From Cardinalis cardinalis (Eukaryota; Chordata; Aves; Passeriformes; Cardinalidae), in assembly GCA_014549065.1 (NCBI GenBank), contig JACDOX010000084.1:496001-560000 (forward strand): a DNA stretch of 64,000 bases. The letters are read 5' to 3'. Shown piece by piece: positions 13,621 to 24,760 of this stretch (within the stretch, counting starts at the first letter, position 1; each line of letters starts with the position of its first letter). Below the pieces are notes generated by a model. That model made no database searches. It worked only from the letters and a program-made list of their open reading frames with translations, and was not told the origin of the DNA. Made by a program: the position numbers and the translations under genes.

Positions 13621-15120
13621 TTTATAATATTGTTTTGGCAAGTGAATATCGTACTAAATAATCTTAGTAAACATGATACTCTTTTTTTTTAATGACAAGA
13701 AGTCTAATTTTGAGCTAAAACCATAAAATTTAGCTGCTTTCTTAATGATTCTGTTTTTGAAAGCAGTTGATTGGAGTTTGTTATGCAAATTCCAAATATT
13801 TTTATTATTTATATATATTCAGAATATTATTGTCTTCAATTCATGTGTATTAGTGGTAAAATTTTATATTGGCAAACACTGTCACAATATGTGTAGTATG
13901 TTCACATATTAAATACATGTATTTTAAAAGGAGTACTTTGCAAGTTTCTGTGAAGACTGTAGATATGCCTGCAAAGAAGATCCACAAAATGTAGGAAGGA
14001 TTCTGGGATCTTGGGAAAATAATTTGAAATTGTTTCTTTGTTGTTTCCAGAATTAAAGACTACTTTTAAAATAGAAAAATGCACTAATGCAATACTTTAA
14101 TTTTTCCTTCTTAAATTTATCTAGACTCTCAGTAATATGCACTCTGTAAACAAATTAAAAACCACTAAGACGACNCATTTTCAGCATTAGAGGACACATG
14201 AATTTTCAAGATAAATGTAGCATTGAAACAAAAGAAATACATAAAATATGTTATGCCAAAGAGAAAAAGACTCATGCTCTGATATTTAAAGCAGGGTTGC
14301 TACTCATGGTTCTAATTAGAAAATAATCCTTTAACAACTTGTTCTGTTAAGTTAGAAAATATATTTTACTAGAAGAAATTTCACTTGAAGTTAGGCAAAT
14401 GATCATTGGGTTTACCCACACTAGAGAAGCTTTTTAATTTTTTAATCTTAAAGAACAGTTTTATCTGGTACTTTTCTAACTCAACAAAATAAAGCCTTTG
14501 AGTATTGTAGCCCATTATAATGTTTTTCCATTTTACCAAAACTGCTCCATTCTTCCACTATGAGTATATTCAGTTATCATAACACTAACCTTGTACCCAA
14601 TATATGAAGAAAACTTCTGTATGGGCTGGCATGGCAGTACGTGCAGAAATCCAAGTTTCTATAACTTGATAAATTATCACTGATAAATGAATATGCCACA
14701 AAGAAGGAAATGAGTAATTGCAATATTTAGGTCTCTGTTGAATTTGTTGATTTTGCATTTTTTGATTATTTTTTAAAAAATCAGCAAAGATCATATGGGT
14801 GTATTGACTGAAAGTCATCTGAAGACTCCTTTCCAACTGTTAAATGCCATTTTCAATTACACTGTCAATGTAACAGCTATGTTCAGGTGTCTCATTCCAT
14901 AGACACCCATATCTGATGCCATAACCCACTCCAATCTCCTCCCAAACTGGGGGTTTTTTTAGCTTCCTGAAGGTAATACTGTCTAATCAACTCAACTTCC
15001 TTAATAGTCTTGATTGATGCCTTTGCACCTAAAATTTCATCATATACACTTTGATATATTTAATACAATATTAAAAAGTTAAGCTGTAGGCACACAGTTT
15101 GTGGTAATTGGGAATGGGGC

Positions 15121-15578
15121 TGTGACAGAGCCTCATCTGCAATGGGCTACAGCTGTGAAAAGCAGGTGAGCAGCATTGAAGGTAAGGAGACACAGAGTGC
15201 TGAGGGACACTGACCAATCACCGAAGGGAACAGAGGGCACACAGGTGCAATGCATGGACCTGAGGGTTATAAAAGGTTGGGCGAAAGACAAAGGGGGTCT
15301 TTGCTTGTTGTCTTCTGAAGTGGGGTGATATTTTTGTGCATGGGCAGACACCTGAAGCTTTCTGAATTTGTATGGTGTTACTGTGTATGGGTTGAAGCTT
15401 TCTGAAATTGTATCATGAGGCTCTGCGTATCATGGCTGTGCATGTGCTGTGGCGTATGCTGTGACATTATGCAAGGTAACTTCAGTTTGATTATTTTTTC
15501 AAATGTGTTTCTACTCTTTATTCTATCTCTGTTTGTGTAGGTCATGCCAGTATCCACATGTGTCCTAGAAAACTAACA
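15121..15578 (+). mobile_element. Probable solo endogenous-retrovirus LTR
   Basis: About 458 bases start TGTGAC and end CTAACA, so TGT...ACA termini. They are flanked by a short direct repeat: GGGC if the start is 15121, or GGGCTG (15117-15122 and 15579-15584) if the start is 15123. A TATA box (TTATAAAAGG, about 15267-15276) lies about 150 bases in, as expected at a U3/R border. Downstream is a duplicated GAAGCTTTCTGAA-TTGTAT segment (15354-15373 and 15394-15413). The block is visibly more GC-rich and CpG-containing than its surroundings. No gag, pol or env lies beside it, which fits recombination to a solo LTR. I cannot name the family, and no clear AATAAA signal is visible. The minus-strand open frame at 15351-15133 is a shadow. 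Confidence 0.5.
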
Positions 15579-16112
15579 GGGCTGTTCGTATCACAGTGTG
15601 GCCTTGAGTGTTGACACCACACTGTTTAAGTATGCAGATAGCACAGCCCCTGCTATGATTCTGTCTAGTGCTTATTTGCCTAGATAATGCTCATCTGTGA
15701 TTCAGGATAAGCAACTACCAAGACTATTTACAGTATATAATTTAAAGTCAACTACCCTGTTTTGTACAAAGAATCGAAGAATTTAGCTGTACAGAAATTA
15801 TCGCTTCCATGCTACTGAGCATTAGGCTCAGAGAATGACTCACACCCTGTTTTGGTTTTAAGCATAGATACAGTTCATGCAAACATCTGTTAGTCGTGCT
15901 GTTGCTTATGAGTTCTGAAAATTATGTGCTTGTCTTGAATTTTTGCTTCCTTGAAATAACATGGATTTTCATAGGGGGAGGAGTTTAACTTTTCTACGGT
16001 AACACAGACAGTTAGTTCCAAAATCTGACCTTGGCATTTTCAGTAATATCCTACTGGTTTTGTTTTGTTATTTACTCTTGAAATAAAACACCTTCACAGT
16101 GTTTGGTGTTAG

Positions 16113-16127
16113 CCAGCAGATGGTGCC
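16113..16127 (+). promoter_or_regulatory. CTCF-like motif (forward)
   Basis: CCAGCAGATGGTGCC agrees closely with the known CTCF core (CCASYAGRKGGCRS type). Sequence match only; occupancy is unknown. A second, reverse-oriented partial match lies at 63138-63152. Confidence 0.25.
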
Positions 16128-17439
16128 GTATTCCCTTCTGTTTCTGGGTTCTGTCAATATTTGGAATTTGTTCACTTAGGATTTGATTCACCTGTCTGCA
16201 ATTTATCTTTGGGGACCTTTCAGTGTTGCTAGCACATGGTCTTGGGTATTTCATTCCAGTAGGTTATAACTGAAAAATATGAAGTAATTTCAGAGCCATC
16301 TCCCAGGTCTCTTGGAAGCCGTGGGACAAAGGATTTCTGGTGGTTGGCCTCATCTCCTCAAGACAGTCATCTGCACCAAAACTACTCTTGGTCCATGCTC
16401 TTTCTCAAGCACACTTGGAGGCAGTGAGAACATTTTCTTTTCTTCTGTACTAGTCCTGAAGTTAATGAAGAAGGACATATTGTGGTCCTGCTTTCTCCAC
16501 CCTGTTTCAGGAAGATTTGAGTGCATAACTTCTTTGTTGGTAAGATGCAAGAGTTCCTGGCATAGATACACAGCATTCATTCTCCTATTGTGTTATAGTA
16601 TCTTTCTGGATTTTGGATGTTTGTGAGGAAATGTTCAGACCCTGCTCTTTCTTGGGGAGAAGTGTCATTTTCATATATGAGGCAAATGTTGAGTCAGAAG
16701 CTAATATGAACTGTATCATAAAATGCTCCTAGTATAAAAAAATCACTATTCTAATTTGTTTTTGTCATTTCTGTTATTTTTTAATTGTGTGGGAAAATAC
16801 AAATGGTAATGTTTAATTATATGTTTTATAAGTTTCCACAATTTCCAACGCCATCAAACTGCCAGGTTTTCATTACATTTATGTGTCAGACATGACAAAA
16901 ACTGGATGGATGGGTAAGTTAGTTGTACATGACATTGTAGGTGGTTTTGTGTTATTTTCTGCTACAGTTTACTTATTAAAACAAAATAAATCATCAGAGA
17001 GTTGTATTTAACTTTTCCCACACACGCTTTATGTATGTCTTTGTCAGAGTGCTCTTCTTTATCTCTAACTTTTGTGCTTTGTGTTATTTTTATTAAAACC
17101 AAATAATTTCAAGTTAATTTGACAAACAGCTATGCATGAAAAAATTGGCAAATAGAAAGAACATCAAAAAATAAAACAAACCAAATTTGTTTGGCCACTA
17201 GTTTCACTAATGGGATGCAATCAGTTGACACTCTGCTGATTTACTTTCACAATTCTTTAAAAATAACATGAGGTGTTATGTTTCATCCTATTAAAATGGT
17301 ACAAACCTTCTCTGAGCAAAAGAATATTTATTTCCCAAAAAAATGTAAAATTAGTTCTTTACTGGCATACTGCATTGTATGTGTTTTGTGTGGATGAACA
17401 AACGGGTTCATATTCTGATGAAGATGTTTAAAATTAACT

Positions 17440-17715
17440 TCATACTGCATGAATTAAGTAAAAGGAGATCAAAATATCTTCCTCAGAAGGTAGTAGGAGA
17501 GTCTTGCAGCCAGCTCCATGAGGTCCTTCTGCCTTCAAACTCAGCTTTGGAGAGTGGGCTGTACCTAGTCTCCTCTGCTTGCTTGGGACAGTCTTAGTGT
17601 CTTTGCTTTCCCTGTCAGACAAGAGTTGTCCACTGGTGTCTGATAAAGAGTCTGCAAAATTGAACATTTCTTCTTTGCAATGATAGTCTTCTGTATGTTC
17701 TGTAGTAAAGGACAA
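17440..17715 (-). other. Unrecognised open reading stretch, Ser/Lys/Glu-rich
   Basis: A 91-codon frame on the minus strand has a soluble, charged composition unlike random translations of AT-rich intron. It contains FNFADSLSDTSGQLLSDRES, then a basic tract with PSKQRRLGTAHSPK. I do not recognise it. No promoter, splice site pair or poly(A) signal is evident, and a plus-strand frame of 72 codons overlaps it. It could be a relic of a retroposed gene or chance. Confidence 0.12.
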
Positions 17716-19293
17716 GAGCTTGTCCTCTGGTTCTTAAGTGAGTCTGGAGCAGGTTCTTAGATGTTGCAGCTGAGGGTGGAACTTAATCTACCACCAAACT
17801 ACAGAGCTCAATAGAGTCACTAATTCCATATCAACTGTCAGTGTAGGTGTATATAGTACATGTAATGTCATGTGGCTTTAAAATATGCAATTGATCTTTG
17901 TATATCATGTACTGCTCATATTAGGTAATTGCAAACATGAGAGATTAACAAAATGCAGAGAAATTGTTCTTTTTCTTAATCTAAAGTTTTACATTACTAT
18001 GCTGTGGAACTCTGAAAACATAATGATAAATCACATAAAGAAAAAGGAGAACAATTCAGTTTCTCAAAATGTGTCAGTATGCCTTTGCAGAGCAAGAAGG
18101 ATGTAAGTAGATAAGCATACATTCTGAAGTAGCAGAAATACTTTTGTCTGCTACTGAGGTTATCTTGTTTGCTTCATGCGAACAATTCTCAGGTATGTTC
18201 CACATTTGTCAGAGTCATGTTTACAGACTCCTTTCCTCAGAGTGCTTAATCTTCTATTTGTAATGCTTTCCATCAATTAGAAGAAAAGAGTCCTTGAAGT
18301 GTAGTCTACAGCTATTTGCTGTATGGAAGGAATAATATATTTTATATGGATTTTTAGTAATCAGTTGACTCAGAAAATCTCACATGATCAGAATCCAAAT
18401 AAATAAGAACAAGTTAGCACTTAATTTCCTTTTCAGTTTGGTGTGTTCCTATATATCAGTTTTCCCCTCTAATTTCCAGTGATGAATCAATGAGAACAAA
18501 TTCTATATATTTTATATTAGGGCAAATTGATGATCTGACAAGTGAGGTCTCATGGCTACCTTGTGCAGTAGCCTTAATGCTTTCCTATCTGTACTGGAAA
18601 TAGCTAATACATTTTAAATAATATTTTGCCTTTTCATAGCTGCAACATATTGGTAGCTCATAATGATTAATTAACTGGCTCAACTCTATTTCCTGTCACA
18701 TTGATGAACTCCTATACTGTAGCAGAAGTCCTTTCTGTTAATCTGTCACTTCAATACTGCCTATCATACTTTAAGGCCTATATCCCATAATCCAAGGGTT
18801 TATTGTTGTCCTGTTATTTCGGGGTGAGACACTGATCCTCTATATTTCAGAAGACTTTCCTGCTCTGTATTATGAGTGAGGTGTATATTTTAAAAATTTA
18901 AATCCCAGCAGTACAATTAAAAAGATTTATGGAAATGCAGGATTAAAATCCCCTCCTCACAGAAGTGTGCTAGATTATCTTCTGGATGGCATGGCTCACA
19001 GACTTAGACATTCACATTTCTTTAATAAAAATAATTTCTGAAGTTACTTTTATTGGAAGAGATTTCAGACTGTTTTTTTTTTTACTCTCTTTCTAGCTGG
19101 AGAACGTTTTACACAAATTCATATCCTTCTACTTGCCTCCATTTCTGAGCCAGCCATTGATCCTCTAGTTATTAGGGAATAATATGACCTTCATGTTGGC
19201 TATTAATTTTCCTCACCTCAATAACCCTAGTAAGATTAGATTGTCACCTTCAGCTGTGGCAACTAAAAAGAAAATATTTTGGTTATCATATCA

Positions 19294-19575
19294 TGCCGGT
19301 TTCAGCTGGAGTAGAGTTAATTAACTTCACAGTGGCTGGTGTGGAGCTGTATTTTGGATTTGCGCTGAATGGAAGGTTGATAACATCAAGATGTTTTTGT
19401 TATTGCTGAGTAGGGCTTACAGAGGTCTGAAGCCTTTTCTGCCACACTGGTGAGGAAGTTGGGGGTGCATGGGAGGTTGGATGAGGGCACAGACAACACA
19501 GATGAGCCCAACTGACTGAAGGGATATTCCAGGCCATATAACATCATGCTTGGTGTATAAAGTATATAATTGGGT
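19294..19575 (+). mobile_element. Avian ERV-L type LTR, 3'-truncated
   Basis: The stretch follows the well-known order of bird ERV-L LTRs: a 'GGTTT-AGCTGG-GTAGAGTTAATT' start, 'TAGCTGG-type TGGTGTGGAGCTGTATTTTGG', 'GATGTTTTTGTTATTGCTGA', 'GCCTTTTCTGCC', 'CTGAAGGGATATTCCA', 'CATATAACATCATGCT', then a TATA box (GTATAAAG, about 19555). Similarity stops just after the TATA box, so R and U5 are missing. No internal retroviral genes are adjacent. It is an old, diverged, non-functional copy in sense orientation relative to PACRG. The minus-strand open frame at 19637-19386 is a shadow of it. Confidence 0.85.
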
Positions 19576-22500
19576 TTTTTTGTAACTAACATGAAGATAG
19601 TAGAAAATACAGTAAGTTGAATATTATGTATTAACATTTCTGTATTTTTAGGGGTTTAGATTTTGGGTTTTATTTTTACATGAGTTATTCCAAAGCTAAA
19701 TTCAAATATCCGGTGTAGTAACACTTCAATGGCATTTCTCATTGCTTCTCTTAATTTATCCATAGGAGGCAAATATTTTCTTTTGTTATTTAACTTCTTG
19801 CGGGAAGGTAAATATCTACAGAATATGTTAAAGAGGCTCTAAACGCAGTTTGACTGAGTTAAATGGTTTCTATTAGGTCCCTTGCCATTATCTGTCTCTT
19901 CAACTCTGATAATCTTCCACTTGTTTTAAGAGAAGTATTTTAGCNTTTCATTGCAGAATGGAAAATACAGGCACAACTGTATTTTTTTGTTTATTTTGTT
20001 TGTTTTGATAAGACACAGGTAATTAGACTAAGCCTCTTTCAATAGAAAATCATTTTAGTATGACCCCATAAGAAGGTGAAATAGAGCAGGCTACAAAGAG
20101 AATATTTTCTTGCTAGAAAATTTCTAGGGACTAGGCGGAACATTGGAATTGTGTTTTGAACCATAAGCAAAATTAACATATTGAAAAATCTATCTAGGCA
20201 AGTCTGGGAAATACTAGCGAGCATTACTTGCTCAATAGTGAAGATTTAAAACTAATATGCCATTATGCATCAAATATATTAAAAGCAAGAAACCAAAAAC
20301 TGTGAAATGCACAAGCTTCATCTTGACTATTTGTACAAGATACTGGATGGAAAAAAAAGAAAGGCTGAAAGAAGTCTTGGAAGAAAAAGTGGAAAGGGAG
20401 TTAAAAACTGATACTGCTGAAAAATGTTGCTGTTTTTCTTTTTAAATTAACCTAAAGAACAGACATTAAAGTAAATCTTAAGAGAAACTATTATTTTACC
20501 AAGGAATCATAACAATATTTACAAGCCTTATAAAAACTCCTGTTTGTCCTTATCAACCCAGCAATTCTAGTTTCTTTACTTAATTTCAATGCCTTAGACC
20601 AAGACATTAAGTGAGTACATACATAGTTAGATATAATGTTTCTGGGAGATCAAATCCAGTTTTTGGATAATCAAAGGCGTGGTATAATAAAATCAGTTGT
20701 GTGATAGGAGATGGAAAATTAAATTGTGTGGCTTAAGCACTACTTTCCAAAACTCAGGTTTCTCTTATATTTTACTAGATTATTTTATATAAAATTCTTT
20801 AAGGAAGACCAATAATACCATTGTTGTCAAAGTTCTTCTATACCTTAAGTTCTCTCAAACAGATTGTTTTCTTGATCTACCAGACAGATTAGCAACAAAT
20901 CTTATGTTTCTATTGTCAGTCTAGAATCTTTATCTGATTTTTCTTTGCCTCAGCAGACTTGCCACTTACTATGAGCTGCTTCATAGGAACAGATTCTCTC
21001 CTGGACAAACTGACTGTGATTCTGCAACTAGTTTCCTCCCATCTTGTACATTAGTTTTATGTAACAATGAAGCAGCACTTGTTACCTGTGTATTGTTTTT
21101 CACCTAGGGAGCTTTTAGAACATATAAGGATCCTTAAAGTTTCATGAAACATAAGATTTTACTCATTCTATGGTTGCTTTTNTTATTTAATAATATATTA
21201 TGCATTAATTTTTATTAGAGCCTCTTTACTGAAAATTCAGAGGCTATGTCTGCAAAATTTGCAAACCACTAGTACAGAAGTTTGTAAGAGTTATTGTGAG
21301 ATTTCTTCTTAAAATCTATAGCTACAGCATCATTGTCAGATGTAGACAAGTTTGCCAAGAATTTGAGCATTAATCAGCATTTTTTGTGGGTGGATGTAAA
21401 ACACAAAAGGGTGTTGTAGGCAAAACCAGAAAAATCACATTTTTCTCTGAACAGCTGTATAATAGCCACTTTCAAAAGCTAAATAGTAAACACAGAAGGA
21501 AAGAGTTTCACACCATAGAATGTAAGACAAAATATTTCTGGCTTCCATATTGTGGGAGTTATTATAGAGCAAAAAAAGCTAAGTAAAAATTGCCTGTGTG
21601 CTTGGACAGCTGACACTTCAAGAAATAAGTTAGAAATCAAAATCATTTTCAGAGCCATGCTAGTTGCCAACCATTTAGGCNTTTGGAACTAATTTAGGAG
21701 TACACACAAATACTTTATAATCACTAGCTTGTCATATGTCTATTTTGTAAAAGATTTCTTGTAATAAATCTTTTGTTCTGTGTGTAAAAATGTGAGTTTT
21801 TTTAAATCCTGAAATCATATTTACGTTAAAGTTGATATATCATTCCTATCTATTTGTAATGTGCAACCATAATACAGAGTTGATAGATAAGGGTATCTTT
21901 TATTAACCAGTTATTATTGTTGAAAAACACTGACAAGCTTCTAAGTAGAGAAGCTTTCTTCATATCTGAAACAGAAAAAGCATATTTCAAGCACAAAAGA
22001 AAGGAAAAAAATTGCATAGAGTATCAGAAACGCCAAATCTTTGAGAAGAAAGATAACTGGCAGTTACAATTAGGGGAGGTATTAATGAAGACTGGGAGAA
22101 AAGAAATGAGGCGTATGTGTCTTTGGAGCAAAATAGATGCAAATTCTGATTCAGTAACCTAACATGGATGTGTATCAAGGACATTTTTCACTGTGAAAAT
22201 ACTTTTTAGTTTTAAGAGTTGTATAAGGAACACATTCTAAACCTCATCTCAATAAGAGAATGTGGTAAGGTGTTTTGCCTTGTGAAACACCTACCATCAA
22301 AAAAAAAAAATTGTATCTCTCTCTTTAACATCCGAAGCTTTTGCCAGATGCAAGTTGCTGTTACAAGTTCTGGTTTTGATTTTCTAAAACTAGAACATTC
22401 AATACCAAAAAATTATAGATTACAAATTAAGCATTAAAAAGATATATTAAAGAAAGTTTTATTGCCTATTGACGAAGAACATGAAAAAATTGCTTCTTCT

Positions 22501-22783
22501 TGGTCCTGCTTTATTGTCAATGATTTTTTGACCTCTTGGTCCATTATTACTGATACGACTTTCTTGTGACTTTTGGAGAAGACTTCTTTTATCGTCTACT
22601 GGGTATTGCTAATAGCATGCTGAATGTCCTAAAGAAATNCAAACCCCATAAATTAGGAATTTCAATGCCTTTTAATTCTTGTTATTTTATTTATTAATAA
22701 TCATAATATTTAATTTATTTTTGTTACCTATTTTTTTTTTGAAATTTCTCACGAATTGAACATGGTGTATCCACAGAATTATA

Positions 22784-23036
22784 TAATCATAGAATCATTA
22801 AGGTTGGAAATACCATGATGTCCAACTGTTAACCCAGCACCACCACCATGTTCCCCCTTAAACCATGTCCTCAAGTGCCATAGCCACAGGTTTTGAACAC
22901 TTCCATGGTTGGCAACTCCACCACTTCCTTGGAAAGTCTGTTCCAGTGCTTTACAACCCTTTCCATGAAGAGATTTTTCCTAATATCTAATCCACACCTT
23001 CCCTGGAGCAAATTGAGGCTGTTTCCCTGAGTTCAT
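22784..23036 (-). mobile_element. CR1 LINE 3' end, antisense
   Basis: The left edge (ATAATCATAGAATCATTAAG then GTTGGAAA) is the reverse complement of the CR1 3' terminus with its ATTCTATGAT tail. It continues through the conserved 3' UTR/ORF2 end region, with TCCAACTGTTAACCCAGCAC and TTCCAGTGCTTTACAACCCT (usual CR1: cttccagtgcttgacaaccct). About 250 bases, 5'-truncated, moderately diverged. Confidence 0.9.
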
Positions 23037-24588
23037 ACTGACTATAAAGGCATGTGATTTTTTCTTTTTTTCTTGTAAAGTGAAAAGCCAATGAGGAAAA
23101 AAATTACAGTGAAGCAAACAATATATGATGTTGATGAAACAGGAAATGTGAGTTTCCTTTGTCCTCCTCCTGCATGATCCACTACTGGGACTTTATTTCA
23201 TTCACATCAGTGAATAGGTATTATGCCCTTGCCCTTTTAATCTCCTGTAAGAGATTAACAATCAGTGCATGTGAGGCTATGTTAGTGTGTCATTGGCACT
23301 ATGTCTGCCAGTAGTGAGACACTCACAGCAAATGCATAATACTGACTTTCAACTATTAGTTCCAGTTAATTTTGATTTACATGGATTGATTTCATTTAAC
23401 ATGAAAGATTGAAGTCAGTAGCTAAGGTGTGCCAGACCAGGATTCAGATCTGCTCAGTCAAGCAAGGAGAAAAATGAACCATGGTGTCAAAGAGAGAATA
23501 TTTATGTGCTACTTCCTGACTGTGTGACTTATCCAAGAATTATAAAGTTGAGTTCTTGGTTGCTTTAGTTCACACTTCCACAGTTCAAGTGAGACTGCAG
23601 TTTCTGTTCTGAAATCAATGGGTGGGGTTTTTGTTTTGCTTAATCTGACAAATTTTATCTATGATATTTGGAGCTTCAGTTGGGCCTATGTGACAAAGCT
23701 TGTTAGGTGTGAAGAATCTTACCTGGATACTACCAAATCTCACTGGAAAAATTGGGTAGCAGCTGAGCAGTGTTTTAAAGATGGAAGTGCATTCTTAAAG
23801 AGATGGATTGGTCTCCAAGTGATTTGGAGGATCATATTCTTTTCAGAGAAAATTCATTGCTGTTGAGTTACTTCTCAGCTGTATTCAGAGCTTTGACAGG
23901 CCATAAACAAACTTCTGTTTCTCCCTGGCTAGCCTGAGTGTCTGTGGTAGAGTCCTAATGAGTAAAAGAAGGAAAAGGGAAGAAAACTAGAGTGCAAAAT
24001 CCCTCCATGGCTTGTTAAGATTAGCATACTTTGTAATTTAGGATTGGAAGGAAATTCCTATTAAAAATAGGTACATAATTTCTATACCTTTTCTTCACAG
24101 TACAGAACCATGGAGTTTCTTTATAATTCTGCCCTTGAAATTAATAGGAAATAAACTAGGTCAGTATCCAACAAATTAGGGAATTATTGTACAAATATTG
24201 ATGTATGTGCTGAGCTCACAGGATTGTTTCTCTTATTTGTTGTTTTGAGTGTCCAAGTGAAGATATAATATCAAATTTTTTGATTCCTGTGGGTAACTTG
24301 CAAAGTGTGTAAGCAAGAATATAAGAATCTGGTACTGACTTATCAAAAATTGAAAATATGTGGAAGTATATTAATTTTTATTCTCTTCTTTAGTTCTAAT
24401 GTTTCTATATTTTAATATCTTGTCATAAACCATACCTGCGATTCAATATATACTGCAGTGATAAAAAACAAATTATTATTTACTAAACATGCTGGTTTAA
24501 GTGGCATGAATTATCTGTTGGCCTGATCACATTGTATTAGTACTGAAAAATTGCATTTATCTGTTGGATTTTTTTTTTGTATTTTCAG

Positions 24589-24760
24589 GTAGAGATTGAA
24601 GATCTGGACTATCATTACTTTCTGCCTTTGTTCTTTGATGGGCTTTGTGAAACGGAATTTCCATATGAGTTTTTTGCTCGTCAAGGAGTCCATGACCTGC
24701 TGGAGCATGGTGGAAGCAAGATTCTCCCTGTTGTTCCTCAGCTCATTATCCCAATAAAAA
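24589..24760 (+). CDS. PACRG: PACRG internal coding exon (central region, first of two here)
   Basis: This 172-base exon encodes 57 residues plus one base. It begins VEIEDLDYHYFLPLFFDGLC, passes through FPYEFFARQGVHDLLEHGG, and ends LPVVPQLIIPIK. From memory it is nearly identical to mammalian PACRG from about residue 98 to 154 of a roughly 257-residue protein. The family folds into alpha-helical ARM/HEAT-like repeats. PACRG acts with CFAP20 at the inner junction joining the A- and B-tubules of ciliary doublets, and in sperm it partners MEIG1. The acceptor is a T-rich tract ending ATTTTCAG (24581-24588) and the donor is GTAAGT (24761). The exon starts in phase 0 and ends in phase 1, matching the next exon. 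There is no stop or frameshift. The upstream ATG at 24577 lies in intron and is not a start. The antisense frame here is a shadow. Confidence 0.97.

Larger units (their letters stand above)
1..24588 (+). other. PACRG: PACRG upstream intron (5' part outside window)
   Basis: No recognisable exon occurs before the splice acceptor that ends this stretch. The incoming PACRG exon, which in mammals ends with the residues Ala-Trp-Lys, was looked for and not found, so the intron probably starts upstream of the window. It is AT-rich and holds two CR1 pieces and a microsatellite (1.5-3.3 kb), a probable solo LTR (15.1 kb), an ERV-L LTR (19.3 kb), a third CR1 piece (22.8 kb), small hairpins and simple repeats, and two exon-like segments listed as findings. 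The stretches 3.8-6.4, 8.6-11.4, 11.5-13.5, 13.7-15.1 and 19.6-22.7 kb show nothing I can name. Calling it intron is inferred from the exon at its end. Confidence 0.75.

Noticed and set aside
16312..16626. 104-codon plus-strand open frame with two overlapping minus-strand frames
   Set aside because: Open on both strands in a less AT-rich block. No protein family, splice pair or transposon signature was recognised.
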